From NCBI GenBank assembly GCA_017529875.1, contig JAFXNC010000057.1, positions 1 through 64,000 of the forward strand: DNA of 64,000 nt. Direction: 5' to 3'. Under the pieces are notes generated by a model. It made no database searches. It was not told the origin of the DNA and was given only the letters and a program-made list of their open reading frames with translations. Source of the stretch: Ruminococcus sp. GTDB taxonomy: Bacteria > Bacillota > Clostridia > Oscillospirales > Ruminococcaceae. Position 1 is the first letter of the stretch. Every line of letters begins with the position of its first letter. This document shows, one piece after another, positions 1 to 7,662 of the stretch. The translations under genes and the position numbers were made by a program.

Positions 1-59
1 CCGCAGGAGGTGAGCAGCAGCGCCGCAATGGCAGTTAGAATTGTTGTCCTGAGTTTCAT
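1..59 (-). CDS. Lipoprotein, N-terminal end only
   Basis: Only the first 19 codons are inside the window; the gene runs off the left edge. The visible peptide is a lipoprotein signal: start, basic K-L-R, a hydrophobic stretch rich in Ile, Leu and Ala, then a lipobox ending L-T-S-C. A good ribosome site (AAAGGAG) lies 7 bases before the ATG, and a promoter sits at 96-124. The mature protein should be lipid-anchored on the outer face of the membrane. Its function cannot be judged. Confidence 0.75.
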   Translation of the reverse strand, partial: MKLRTTILTAIAALLLTSC

Positions 60-95
60 GTGTGGTGTCTCCTTTTAATTTGATTTTTTTCTTAA

Positions 96-124
96 ATTAT
101 ATCACTCCCGGAGAGAAATAGCAA
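96..124 (-). promoter_or_regulatory. Promoter of the left-edge lipoprotein gene
   Basis: On the minus strand TTGCTA (119-124) and TATAAT (96-101) are separated by 17 bases, about 40 bases before the lipoprotein start codon. Nothing suggests a specific regulator. Confidence 0.7.
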
Positions 125-155
125 GAGCTTTTGTTAAATCTATTTCAGAAAAATG

Positions 156-184
156 CGCCAAAAGAAAGAGCTGTCCTTTTGGCG
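156..184. terminator. Hairpin with T-runs on both sides
   Basis: CGCCAAAAG (156-164) and CTTTTGGCG (176-184) form a perfect 9-base-pair stem. On the plus strand it is followed by six T; on the minus strand by five T. It lies between the surface-protein gene and the lipoprotein promoter and probably insulates the two transcripts. Confidence 0.55.
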
Positions 185-263
185 ATGTTTTTTATAATCG
201 TCCGCGGAGCGGACTCCTTAATCCATATTTATTCTTTCTTATTTTAGCAGGCGCTGCACAAAG

Positions 264-302
264 CAAAGGCACTTCTGTCAGTTTCCTGACAAAAGTGCCT
301 TG
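264..302 (-). terminator. Terminator of the surface-protein gene
   Basis: AAGGCACTT and AAGTGCCTT arms enclose an inner CTGTCAG/TGACA pairing, about 40 bases past the stop codon at 341. The T-run on the minus strand is short and interrupted, so termination may be leaky. The rest of 185-263 shows no feature. Confidence 0.55.
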
Positions 303-340
303 AATAATACTTCTTTATTGCGCCTGCGCTTTGTTAGGGC

Positions 341-1180
341 TTAGCCTCTCTTCTTGGTGATAACGAGGGCAGCGCCTGCAACAGCGAGACCTGCAAGTGC
401 GATACCTGCGCCTGCACCGGTAGCCTTGTTATCGGTGCTTGCAGCGGGAGTGGTATTGGTGTTGGTGTTGTTGGTATTGTTGTTGTTGTTTGCGTTGTTG
501 TTATTGTTGTCGGTAGGAGCAGCGGTGCTCTCCTCGGGCTTGCTCTCCTCAGGCTGGCTTTCCTCGGGCTGGCTCTCTTCAGGCTGGCTATCCTCGGGCT
601 GGCTGTCCTCGCCGCCGTCATCACCGGGAGTTACAACGTTAACACGGCTGGAGCACCATGCATTGAACAGAGTGGGCTGATCTTCGCCGGGAGCTTTGCC
701 TTCCTCAAAGAGAGCCTCGTCCTTGTCAAGATAGTAGATCTCAGCAGTAACCTCAGTAACATCATCAGTTACCTCGTAGATAGCGGTAGCCTTTGCAGGA
801 AGAGCATGGGAACCGTCCTCAGAGGGGTCAACATACTTAACTTCGCCTTTCCAGTCACCGATGGTAACGGTGTACTGAACGCCGGTGTAAAACTCCCAGC
901 CGCAGGTAGCGAACTCGATCTTATCGCCCTTAGCGCAGGGAATAGTCAGAGTAGCAGTACCTTCGGTAGCATCAAGAGTACCTACCCAGTAATCCTCGTA
1001 GCCTTCAGCGCCGTAGCCGGGGAAATCCGCCTCTTCGTCGCCGTCAAGGTCCATACCCCAGGTAACACTCTCGCCGCCCCAGCAATAATACTTGGTGGTG
1101 TCAGCGAATGCTGTAACTGCCATTGCAGACATTGCGAGAACAGAAGCTGCCATGCCGGCAACAATTTTCTTCATTTTCAT
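341..1180 (-). CDS. Secreted surface protein with C-terminal membrane anchor
   Basis: 279 residues from the second ATG. The upstream in-frame ATG at 1192 overlaps the GGAAAGGA ribosome site, so 1180 (or the next ATG, 1174) is preferred. The order is: signal peptide ending near A-F-A-D; an acidic, aromatic-rich domain of about 150 residues that I do not recognise; four or five S-Q-P-E-E repeats; an Asn/Thr-rich linker; and a C-terminal A-T-G-A-G, hydrophobic helix and K-K-R-G tail. That tail resembles cell-wall sorting or anchor regions common in Ruminococcus surface proteins, but there is no clean LPxTG motif. The protein is probably displayed on the cell surface. Ligand unknown. Confidence 0.75.
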   Translation of the reverse strand: MKMKKIVAGMAASVLAMSAMAVTAFADTTKYYCWGGESVTWGMDLDGDEEADFPGYGAEGYEDYWVGTLDATEGTATLTIPCAKGDKIEFATCGWEFYTGVQYTVTIGDWKGEVKYVDPSEDGSHALPAKATAIYEVTDDVTEVTAEIYYLDKDEALFEEGKAPGEDQPTLFNAWCSSRVNVVTPGDDGGEDSQPEDSQPEESQPEESQPEESKPEESTAAPTDNNNNNANNNNNTNNTNTNTTPAASTDNKATGAGAGIALAGLAVAGAALVITKKRG

Positions 1181-1218
1181 CGGTAAAAACATCCTTTCCG
1201 AAATGTATTTGTAATTAC

Positions 1219-1247
1219 ATTATAGCCTAAACTGTCAAAAAATACAA
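1219..1247 (-). promoter_or_regulatory. Promoter of the surface-protein gene
   Basis: Minus-strand TTGTAT (1242-1247), 17-base spacer, TATAAT (1219-1224), about 40 bases before the start codon. A TTGACA lies inside the spacer but is too close to the -10 to serve. Confidence 0.65.
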
Positions 1248-1319
1248 TCGTTTAAGTAACCGAAAATGAGAACGATTACTTATGCGTTTTGCACAAATCT
1301 AACAACACTTTATCACAGT

Positions 1320-2078
1320 TCAATCAAGCTTTTTGCTCTGCACGGTGCGGGCGATGCGCAGCACCACCTTTTTCGGGGCGAGCTTCGCGCCGGCGACTGC
1401 CAGCTTCATGCCCCTGTCGGGGATGATGACCGTCTCCCGGGCGAACAGCCCTTTGAGGGCCTCCTCGGCGCAGAACTGTGCAGAGATGCCCTTCACCGAG
1501 AATGAGCACTCCGCCACGTCGTTGAACTCGGTCTCAACGGGGCCGGGGCAAAGCACAGAGATACCCACACGGCTGCCCCGGGCGCGTAGCTCCTCCGCTA
1601 TGCCCTGGGTTAGACTGACAACGTAGGCCTTGGAGGCGTAGTAAGCCGCCATGAGAGGCCCTCCGGGCATGAGCCCCGCCGACGAGCCCACATTGAGGAT
1701 ATAGCCCCTGTCCCTGGCGATCATGTCATTCAGGAACAGCTTTGTCAGGATATGCACCGCCCCGCAGTTGACGTCTATCAGGGACAGCTCCCGGTCAAGG
1801 TCGGTCTTCTCGAAGTCGCCGATCATGCCGAAACCGGCGTTGTTGATCAGCACCGAAACCTTTCTGTCCTTCACCTCGTCGTATAGGCGCAGGCACTCGG
1901 AGTGCTGGGAAAGGTCGGCGGTTATGACTTCCGCCTCGTTGGTGAGTTCGGCGGCAAGGGCTTGCAGCCTGTCGGCACGGCGGGCAGTGAGTATGACGCT
2001 GAACCCTAAACTGTCAAGGCGCTTGGCGATCTCGGCACCGATGCCGGAGCTTGCGCCGGTGATCAAAGCAGTACGCAT
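1320..2078 (-). CDS. Short-chain dehydrogenase/reductase (SDR)
   Basis: 252 residues, a classical-SDR length. NAD(P)-binding TGASSGIG is at residues 7-14, followed by an N-N-A-G motif, a catalytic Ser in N-V-G-S-S-A-G, and the Y-A-S-K Tyr/Lys pair. An upstream in-frame ATG would add 39 residues, but AGGAGG lies 7 bases before the ATG at 2078 and the Rossmann fold begins there, so 2078 is the start. Cytoplasmic NAD(P)H-dependent oxidoreductase, closest in feel to the YqjQ/DltE-type subgroup. Substrate unknown. It is transcribed alone and divergently from the serine acetyltransferase gene. Confidence 0.88.
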   Translation of the reverse strand: MRTALITGASSGIGAEIAKRLDSLGFSVILTARRADRLQALAAELTNEAEVITADLSQHSECLRLYDEVKDRKVSVLINNAGFGMIGDFEKTDLDRELSLIDVNCGAVHILTKLFLNDMIARDRGYILNVGSSAGLMPGGPLMAAYYASKAYVVSLTQGIAEELRARGSRVGISVLCPGPVETEFNDVAECSFSVKGISAQFCAEEALKGLFARETVIIPDRGMKLAVAGAKLAPKKVVLRIARTVQSKKLD

Positions 2079-2115
2079 GGATATTCCTCCTTCTGAAATA
2101 GTATTCGCTGATACC

Positions 2116-2144
2116 ATTATAAACCAAAACCGCCGGAATGTCAA
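2116..2144 (-). promoter_or_regulatory. Promoter of the SDR gene
   Basis: Minus-strand TTGACA (2139-2144), 17 bases, TATAAT (2116-2121): both hexamers match consensus. It is back to back with the promoter of the next gene. Confidence 0.8.
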
Positions 2145-2202
2145 TGAGTGAGAGCAGATAAAAATGATCTGACCGCCGATGCTGCTGCCGGTCAATTTCC
2201 GC

Positions 2203-2231
2203 TTTACATTTCCCGCGGAATGTAGTATAAT
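2203..2231 (+). promoter_or_regulatory. Promoter of the serine acetyltransferase gene
   Basis: TTTACA (2203-2208), 17 bases, TATAAT (2226-2231), about 40 bases before the ATG. No T-box or S-box elements are visible in the short leader. Confidence 0.75.
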
Positions 2232-2272
2232 ATAACATAAGCCAAATATTATACTGAAACGGAGATAATGCC

Positions 2273-3229
2273 ATGAACGAAATGAATAACAGGATCAACG
2301 GCCTCGTTGAGACCCTACTTGAGGACTATCAGGGCGGACGTACCATCGACGAGATCAGGCTGTCTGGTCAGCCGGACAAAAAGGTAGTCGTGGATATCCT
2401 CGAAAAACTCAGACGGCTCATCTTCCCCGGGTACTTCAAGAACGAGGGCTACAACACCTTCACCACCCGCAACAGCACCACCATGCTGCTGGAAGATGTG
2501 ATCTACAATCTGTCCCGGCAGATCGCGCTGGTGCTGCCTTGCCGCGAGGAATTCGAGCGCGTCGGCTGCGACGCGGTCAGCGCCGAGGCAGAGCGGCTCA
2601 CCTTCGTGTTTCTCGAAAAGATCCCGAAGATACGCGAGTTTATCGAGACCGACCTCCAGGCCGCCTACGACGGAGACCCCGCCGCTTACAGCAAGGACGA
2701 GATCGTCTTCTCCTATCCCGGCCTGTACGCCATACTCACCAGCCGCATCGCCCATGAGCTGTTTTTGCTGGGCGTGCCGCTGATACCCCGAATGATGACC
2801 GAGCACGCCCACAGCCGCACCGGCATCGACATCCACCCCGGCGTTACTCTGGGCAAGTACTTCTTCATCGACCACGGCACCGGCATCGTCATCGGCGAGA
2901 CCACCGAGATCGGCAACAACGTCAAGGTCTATCAGGGCGTGACCCTGGGCGCACTTTCCACCCGGGGCGGGCAGACCCTGAGAAACAAAAAGCGCCACCC
3001 GACTATCATGGACAACGTCACGATCTACTCCGGAGCGTCTATCCTCGGGGGCGAGACCGTGGTGGGGGAGAACGCCGTCATCGGCGGCAACGCCTTCATC
3101 ACGTCCTCAGTGCCGGCAGGGGCGAGGGTCAGCATCAAGACCCAGGAGCTGCTTTACAGCTTCGGCTCCTCCAAGTCCACCGGCAAAAAGGACTTCGAGA
3201 ACCCGGACAACTGGTTCTACGTGATCTGA
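2273..3229 (+). CDS. cysE: Serine O-acetyltransferase (CysE/EpsC type)
   Basis: 318 residues. An alpha-helical N-terminal region (about 1-170) precedes a left-handed beta-helix of hexapeptide repeats (about 185-290). D-I-H-P-G-V-T near residues 186-192 and D-H-G-T-G near 200 are the conserved active-site segments of serine acetyltransferases, which make O-acetylserine from serine and acetyl-CoA for cysteine synthesis. The N-terminal region is longer than in E. coli CysE, as in the EpsC-like forms of Clostridia. GGAG lies 7-10 bases before the ATG. No cysteine synthase is adjacent, but the suf cluster at the right end also depends on cysteine. Confidence 0.88.
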   Translation: MNEMNNRINGLVETLLEDYQGGRTIDEIRLSGQPDKKVVVDILEKLRRLIFPGYFKNEGYNTFTTRNSTTMLLEDVIYNLSRQIALVLPCREEFERVGCDAVSAEAERLTFVFLEKIPKIREFIETDLQAAYDGDPAAYSKDEIVFSYPGLYAILTSRIAHELFLLGVPLIPRMMTEHAHSRTGIDIHPGVTLGKYFFIDHGTGIVIGETTEIGNNVKVYQGVTLGALSTRGGQTLRNKKRHPTIMDNVTIYSGASILGGETVVGENAVIGGNAFITSSVPAGARVSIKTQELLYSFGSSKSTGKKDFENPDNWFYVI

Positions 3230-3243
3230 CAGCAAGAAAAAGA

Positions 3244-3274
3244 GAGCTGCTGTTTTCTCAGCAGCTCCCTTTTT
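3244..3274 (+). terminator. Terminator after cysE
   Basis: GAGCTGCTG (3244-3252) pairs with CAGCAGCTC (3259-3267), followed by CCTTTTTC. It lies 15 bases past the stop codon. Confidence 0.85.
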
Positions 3275-3338
3275 CAGAAGGAGAAATGATTGTAACAAAT
3301 CATTATGTCATAGTAACTCCTGCTCCCGGCGGAATGGA

Positions 3339-4109
3339 TCAGTACCATCCTTGCAGCTTTCCGTCCCTTATCTGGCAGTTCGAGAGATTGATCTTGCAGA
3401 ACTCCTCGGGAGCGGTCTTGCCTTCCTCAGCGTCTTTGTAGATCTTATCCCAGGTACCGGAACCGATAAAGTAGGATTTATCGCTTGTATTAACTACATA
3501 ATCTCCGTTTACGTAAGTCACAAGGATGCCCTTTCTGTAGATCTGTATCATACGCACGTTGCCCGTTCTGTTATAAACTACCACCAGAGCAAAGTTAGTG
3601 TTGTTGTCCTTGAGATACTGTGCGCAGGTCAACGAGCCGTTGTTGTATTTCATCGGGTTGACAGGGGCGCCGGTGTCCCACTTCTCGGTAAACTCGCCGT
3701 CAAGGGCGCCTGCTATGGTCAGGTCGATATCCTGAGAGGCGCTGGACTGGTACTTGCCGGTCCTGTAGGAGTTCCAGCTGTAACTCGTAAAGGTGCCGAC
3801 GATCTCATATGAACCGCTGTTAAGATTGGCGACCTGTGTGTTTTTACCGGTATTCTTGTTGGTCTGGTCAAGAAACAGCACCTTGTTAAAGGCTCCGCTG
3901 GTGCCCTTGGAGCTCAGCGTAAGACGCTCTACCAGCGCGGTCTCGATCGAGGATCTGATTACCTTGGTGTCAGCGATAGCAGCGGTGATCCTTGCCTTCT
4001 TTACGTAATTGTAGATACTCGGAACAAGTATCGTTGCCAGAATGCCGATAATGGCGATTACCGTGATAAGTTCAATTAATGTAAAGCCCTTTTTGTTCTT
4101 GTTGTTCAT
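3339..4109 (-). CDS. Type IV prepilin-like / pseudopilin protein
   Basis: 256 residues. The N-terminus carries a class III (prepilin) signal: short basic leader, then K-K-G-F-T-L-I-E-L with the Glu at +5 of the mature protein, and a hydrophobic helix to about residue 32. Prepilin peptidase should cut after the Gly and methylate the Phe. The remaining 220 residues are Ser/Thr/Asn/Tyr-rich and not recognised, as is usual for pilin head domains. No pilus ATPase, peptidase or other pilin gene is nearby, so the assembly machinery must be elsewhere. The promoter at 4216-4244 is consensus, with repeated GTTTCG/CGAAAC words around it. Confidence 0.82.
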   Translation of the reverse strand: MNNKNKKGFTLIELITVIAIIGILATILVPSIYNYVKKARITAAIADTKVIRSSIETALVERLTLSSKGTSGAFNKVLFLDQTNKNTGKNTQVANLNSGSYEIVGTFTSYSWNSYRTGKYQSSASQDIDLTIAGALDGEFTEKWDTGAPVNPMKYNNGSLTCAQYLKDNNTNFALVVVYNRTGNVRMIQIYRKGILVTYVNGDYVVNTSDKSYFIGSGTWDKIYKDAEEGKTAPEEFCKINLSNCQIRDGKLQGWY

Positions 4110-4171
4110 ACAATCATCCCTTTCGTTAGATATAAATTACCTTCTGAAAATCCTTCTGAAATCACTTAACT

Positions 4172-4286
4172 GTTTCGCACCCTACGAAACTCTTTTTCTT
4201 CTATATTTCAATATCATTATATCACATTTGTGCGAAAAGGTCAATTCCTTCAACGAAACTTTGGCATTTTGCACAGAAACGTTTCG
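4172..4286. promoter_or_regulatory. Cluster of GTTTCG/CGAAAC motifs around the prepilin promoter
   Basis: GTTTCG at 4172-4177 and CGAAAC at 4185-4190 form an inverted pair downstream of the promoter. CGAAAC at 4254-4259 and the palindrome GAAACGTTTC at 4276-4285 (extended by G at 4286) lie upstream of the -35. The arrangement suggests binding sites for a regulator of the prepilin gene. Its identity is unknown. Confidence 0.45.
4216..4244 (-). promoter_or_regulatory. Promoter of the prepilin gene
   Basis: Minus-strand TTGACC (4239-4244), 17 bases, TATAAT (4216-4221). It implies a 5' leader of about 100 bases, which contains the GTTTCG/CGAAAC inverted pair at 4172-4190. Confidence 0.8.
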
Positions 4287-4505
4287 TTTGTTTCTAAACA
4301 TTAACTAAAAATAATGCTTATGTTTTTAACTTATTTACGTTCATTGGCGAAAATTTCTGCCATATATGTAAATAGTTGGTAATCCTGTCACGGAGCTGTC
4401 ACACGAATGGCAAATATTACCTCCGCAGAGGGCGGATCTGCCGCGGAATAATATTAACAAACTGTAAACTTTGAGCCGGCAGCATATGTGAAGGCTAAAA
4501 ATGCG

Positions 4506-4534
4506 TTGAAATGCCGTCACATATCTGTTATAAT
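4506..4534 (+). promoter_or_regulatory. Promoter of the FN3-serine hydrolase/PP2C operon
   Basis: TTGAAA (4506-4511), 17 bases, TATAAT (4529-4534), about 60 bases before the TTG start at 4596. The stretch 4287-4505 shows nothing else. Confidence 0.75.
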
Positions 4535-4595
4535 GTATCTTATTACGGACCCGATCCGAAGTGATCGCAACACTATCCAACCGGGAGGTCATGTT

Positions 4596-6632
4596 TTGAA
4601 GTTCAGAAAATTATCAGTATTCATATTTGCGGCAGCTATGGCCTGTTCCGCATCGGCTGCGGCTGTTTCTGCGGCGGAGTATCCTGCCGAGGTCTCCCGC
4701 GTATTTGCAGAACCGCTGGAGCAGGAGAGCTATGACATCGCGCTGGCTCAGTTCGATTATCAGAAAAGTTTCGTTTACGACGGCAGAACCAAGCTCCCCC
4801 CTGTGACCGTCACCTTTGAGGGTACTCAGCTGACCCGCAACAAGGATTATACCTTATCTTATGCCTCCAACACCAACGTGGGCACCGGTAGGATCACCGT
4901 TACCGGCAAGGGCAGCTTTACCGGCAGCGTGGAGCTTGCCTTCGAGATCACCGCTCCCGACGTGGCGGCACCCGCAAACCTGCGCTGCTCGGATGCCAAC
5001 GTGAACATCATGTGTATGCGCTGGGACAGCGAAGGCACGGTATCGGGCTTTGAGCTGGAATGTTATGTGGGCGGCAGGTGGAAGAAGATAGCCACCCTCG
5101 ACTCTGCCAAGAGATATTACAAGTACACCGACAACGCCCTTGCTGCCGGCACCACCTATAAAATAAGGATACGCTCCTACCGCGACCTGAGCGGCAAGCG
5201 CTATTACAGTCCCTATTGCAGCGGCAGCGCCACCACCGATCCCGCTGCGGTAACGAACATCAGGCAGACCTCTCCCACCACCAACGGCTACACCCTGCGC
5301 TGGGACAAGGTATCCGGCGCCACCGGCTACAAGGTATACAGATGGTCGCCGGACACCGGCAAGTATGAGGTCATCGCCACCGTGAACGGCACCTCCTACA
5401 CCGTCACCGACCGCACCCCCGGACAGAAGAACACCTACAAGGTGAGAGCCTTCCGGGTCATCGCGGGCAACAGCACCGTCTTCCACGGCGCTCTGACCGC
5501 TTACAAGGCAACCTCCTGCTGCAGTGTCGTTCCCGCGATCAGGGCAAAGACCAAGCTCAACGAGATAACAGTGGAGTGGAACGCAGTTAACAAGGCCTCG
5601 GAGTATGAGGTGTACTACACCGACGCCTCGGGCAACAACCCTGTTACCCTTGCCACGGTGAACAACAAGACCTTCTCCTACACCACCACGGCTCTGCCCA
5701 CCGGCAGCAAGTATAAAATGAAGGTCAAGGCCATATCCAAGTACGGCACCGCAGTCACCAAGAGCAAGTACCCCTCCGGCGCTGTGGTAAGAGTATTCGC
5801 GGCTACCACCTACAACCAGATACTTGACAGCTACACCAATTCCTCGGCCATAACCGTTACCAACGGCCAGGGCTACACCATTCCCGCATACCTTAAAAAC
5901 AACCTGGACTATCAGCTCAACTGCCTGGGCGGCGTGGTAAGCTTCGCCATGCTGGACTTAGAGAGCGGCGTGCTGATATCCAGCAACGGCAAGTACTACA
6001 TGGGCACCGCCTCCACCGTCAAGATGCCCTATATGCTCTACTGCCTCCATGAAATGGAGGACGGCTATCCCACACTTGACACCACCATGGTCTACTCCCC
6101 CGAGGATTACCACGCCGGCTCCGGCATAATCCAGACTTACAGCTACGGCACGGTGCTCACCCTCAGACAGATCTTCCAGACCATCTTCGATTACAGCGAC
6201 AACATCGGTTTCTATATGCTCCAGCGTATGTTCGGCATCGAGGGCTACAATAAGTACATATCCTCTATCGGCTGCCGCACCTCCATGAGCTGGTATGACC
6301 GCTGGGGCGTGATCTGCGCCACCGATTCCACCAAGGAATGGATACAGATGTACAACTACTTCTCCGAGGGCAGATACGGCGGATTCATGGAGAACGGCCT
6401 TGCCAGCTCCACAGCCTCCAACTTCCGCAGAGGACTGGGCAACAAGTACAGAGTATACTCCAAGTGCGGCTGGACAGACACCTATCACCACGACACAACG
6501 GTAGTTATGGCTGAGCATCCCTATGTGCTCATCGGCTTTACCAACCGCGTCAGCGCAGGCAGACTCATCAACCTCTCCCTCGCCGCCGACGCCATACACG
6601 ACGATCTCTGGAGATACTTCAACAGCCTGTAA
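4596..6632 (+). CDS. Secreted FN3-domain protein with class-A beta-lactamase-like C-terminus
   Basis: 678 residues from a TTG codon. GGGAGG lies 7 bases upstream, and the signal peptide begins exactly there, although the frame stays open further 5'. Order: signal peptide (about 1-27); an Ig-like Y-D-G...D-Y-T-L-S-Y...G-T-G domain (about 45-115); three fibronectin type III-like modules (about 120-390); a linker; and a serine-hydrolase domain of the class A beta-lactamase/PBP fold (about 410-678). Its motifs are S-T-V-K with Ser473, S-D-N at 534, and K-C-G at 623 in place of K-T-G. It acts outside the cell, probably on peptidoglycan or as a penicillin-binding sensor. True beta-lactamase activity is doubtful. 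The PP2C gene follows 35 bases later. Confidence 0.8.
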   Translation: MKFRKLSVFIFAAAMACSASAAAVSAAEYPAEVSRVFAEPLEQESYDIALAQFDYQKSFVYDGRTKLPPVTVTFEGTQLTRNKDYTLSYASNTNVGTGRITVTGKGSFTGSVELAFEITAPDVAAPANLRCSDANVNIMCMRWDSEGTVSGFELECYVGGRWKKIATLDSAKRYYKYTDNALAAGTTYKIRIRSYRDLSGKRYYSPYCSGSATTDPAAVTNIRQTSPTTNGYTLRWDKVSGATGYKVYRWSPDTGKYEVIATVNGTSYTVTDRTPGQKNTYKVRAFRVIAGNSTVFHGALTAYKATSCCSVVPAIRAKTKLNEITVEWNAVNKASEYEVYYTDASGNNPVTLATVNNKTFSYTTTALPTGSKYKMKVKAISKYGTAVTKSKYPSGAVVRVFAATTYNQILDSYTNSSAITVTNGQGYTIPAYLKNNLDYQLNCLGGVVSFAMLDLESGVLISSNGKYYMGTASTVKMPYMLYCLHEMEDGYPTLDTTMVYSPEDYHAGSGIIQTYSYGTVLTLRQIFQTIFDYSDNIGFYMLQRMFGIEGYNKYISSIGCRTSMSWYDRWGVICATDSTKEWIQMYNYFSEGRYGGFMENGLASSTASNFRRGLGNKYRVYSKCGWTDTYHHDTTVVMAEHPYVLIGFTNRVSAGRLINLSLAADAIHDDLWRYFNSL

Positions 6633-6667
6633 ATCCCGGGCATTTCGCCAAAAGGGGAGCTGCGGAT

Positions 6668-7615
6668 ATGAACTATTATATTTACGGCTATACCGACAAG
6701 GGACCCTACCGCCTCCACAATGAGGACGCAATGCTGATAAACCGTGTCACCGTCACCAAGGGCGGCTACGGCTCGGTGTGCATCGCGCCGCTGATAACCT
6801 GCGTCTGCGACGGCGTGGGCGGGGAGAGTGCGGGAGAGCTGGCCTCGCAGATGTGCGCCTCCACCCTCGGAACTGTGAATTACGATTCCGGCTTCGACCT
6901 TGATCGCTGCATACAGCGGATCCACAGCAAGATCATCCGCACCGGTATATCCGACGACAACAAGATCAATATGCAGACCACGCTTTGCCTGCTGGCTATC
7001 GACGAGCACGGCGCTGCCTGCTGCTGCAATATCGGCGACAGCAGGATGTACCGATATGTCCGCGGGAGCATCCGGCAGATCTCGGTGGATCAGACCTATG
7101 CCCGGTTCCTCTACGAGAAGGGCGAGATAGCCTCATCCAAAGAACTGGCGCCTGAATTGCAGAGCGCCATAGTCTCCTCGGTGGGCAGCCTGCTCAACGA
7201 GCCTCAGATCGAGCATACCGACTTCGTGACCCCCTTCGGCGAGGAGGAGGACGACACGGTGCTCATCTGCACCGACGGCCTGACGGACTTCATCACCAAG
7301 GACGAGCTGGAGATCGCCATGAAGATCACCTCCATGACCTTCAGCGAAAAGCTTGAAGCCCTGTGTCAGCTGGCGATACGCAACGGCAGCACCGATAATG
7401 TGACTATCCTCGGCATCAAGCCCTGGCGCACCCCCGAGGAATACACCCGCATCACCGGCACCACACTGACCGACAAAAAGGACGAGGATATCGTCCGGGC
7501 GCAGAGAGAGTGCCTCGAATATCAGGACAGGTATGAGACCCAGAAGCTGGAGGAGCTGTCCGAGAACAGCTTAGCGGCGCTCTACGCCGATTTGGAAAGC
7601 TTCAACAACGAATAA
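6668..7615 (+). CDS. PP2C-type serine/threonine phosphatase
   Basis: 315 residues; catalytic domain about 1-260. The metal-binding signatures of the PPM/PP2C family are present: H-N-E-D near residue 18, C-D-G-V-G-G near 47-52, I-C-T-D-G-L-T-D, and D-N-V-T-I-L at the end of the fold. It should dephosphorylate phospho-Ser/Thr proteins in the cytoplasm with Mn or Mg. A charged tail of about 55 residues follows. Bacterial PP2C genes usually sit beside a PASTA-domain Ser/Thr kinase. None is here; this one lies between two exported serine-hydrolase-fold proteins in one apparent operon, which hints at cell-wall signalling. GGGGAG precedes the ATG by about 9 bases. Confidence 0.88.
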   Translation: MNYYIYGYTDKGPYRLHNEDAMLINRVTVTKGGYGSVCIAPLITCVCDGVGGESAGELASQMCASTLGTVNYDSGFDLDRCIQRIHSKIIRTGISDDNKINMQTTLCLLAIDEHGAACCCNIGDSRMYRYVRGSIRQISVDQTYARFLYEKGEIASSKELAPELQSAIVSSVGSLLNEPQIEHTDFVTPFGEEEDDTVLICTDGLTDFITKDELEIAMKITSMTFSEKLEALCQLAIRNGSTDNVTILGIKPWRTPEEYTRITGTTLTDKKDEDIVRAQRECLEYQDRYETQKLEELSENSLAALYADLESFNNE

Positions 7616-7662
7616 AGCGATATCCGGCTCCCAGGAGCCAAAAGCAAAAAAGAGGGAAAGTA

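Noticed and set aside
1180-1192. Start of the surface protein at ATG 1192
   Set aside because: That ATG overlaps the GGAAAGGA ribosome site; the signal peptide starts at 1180 or 1174.
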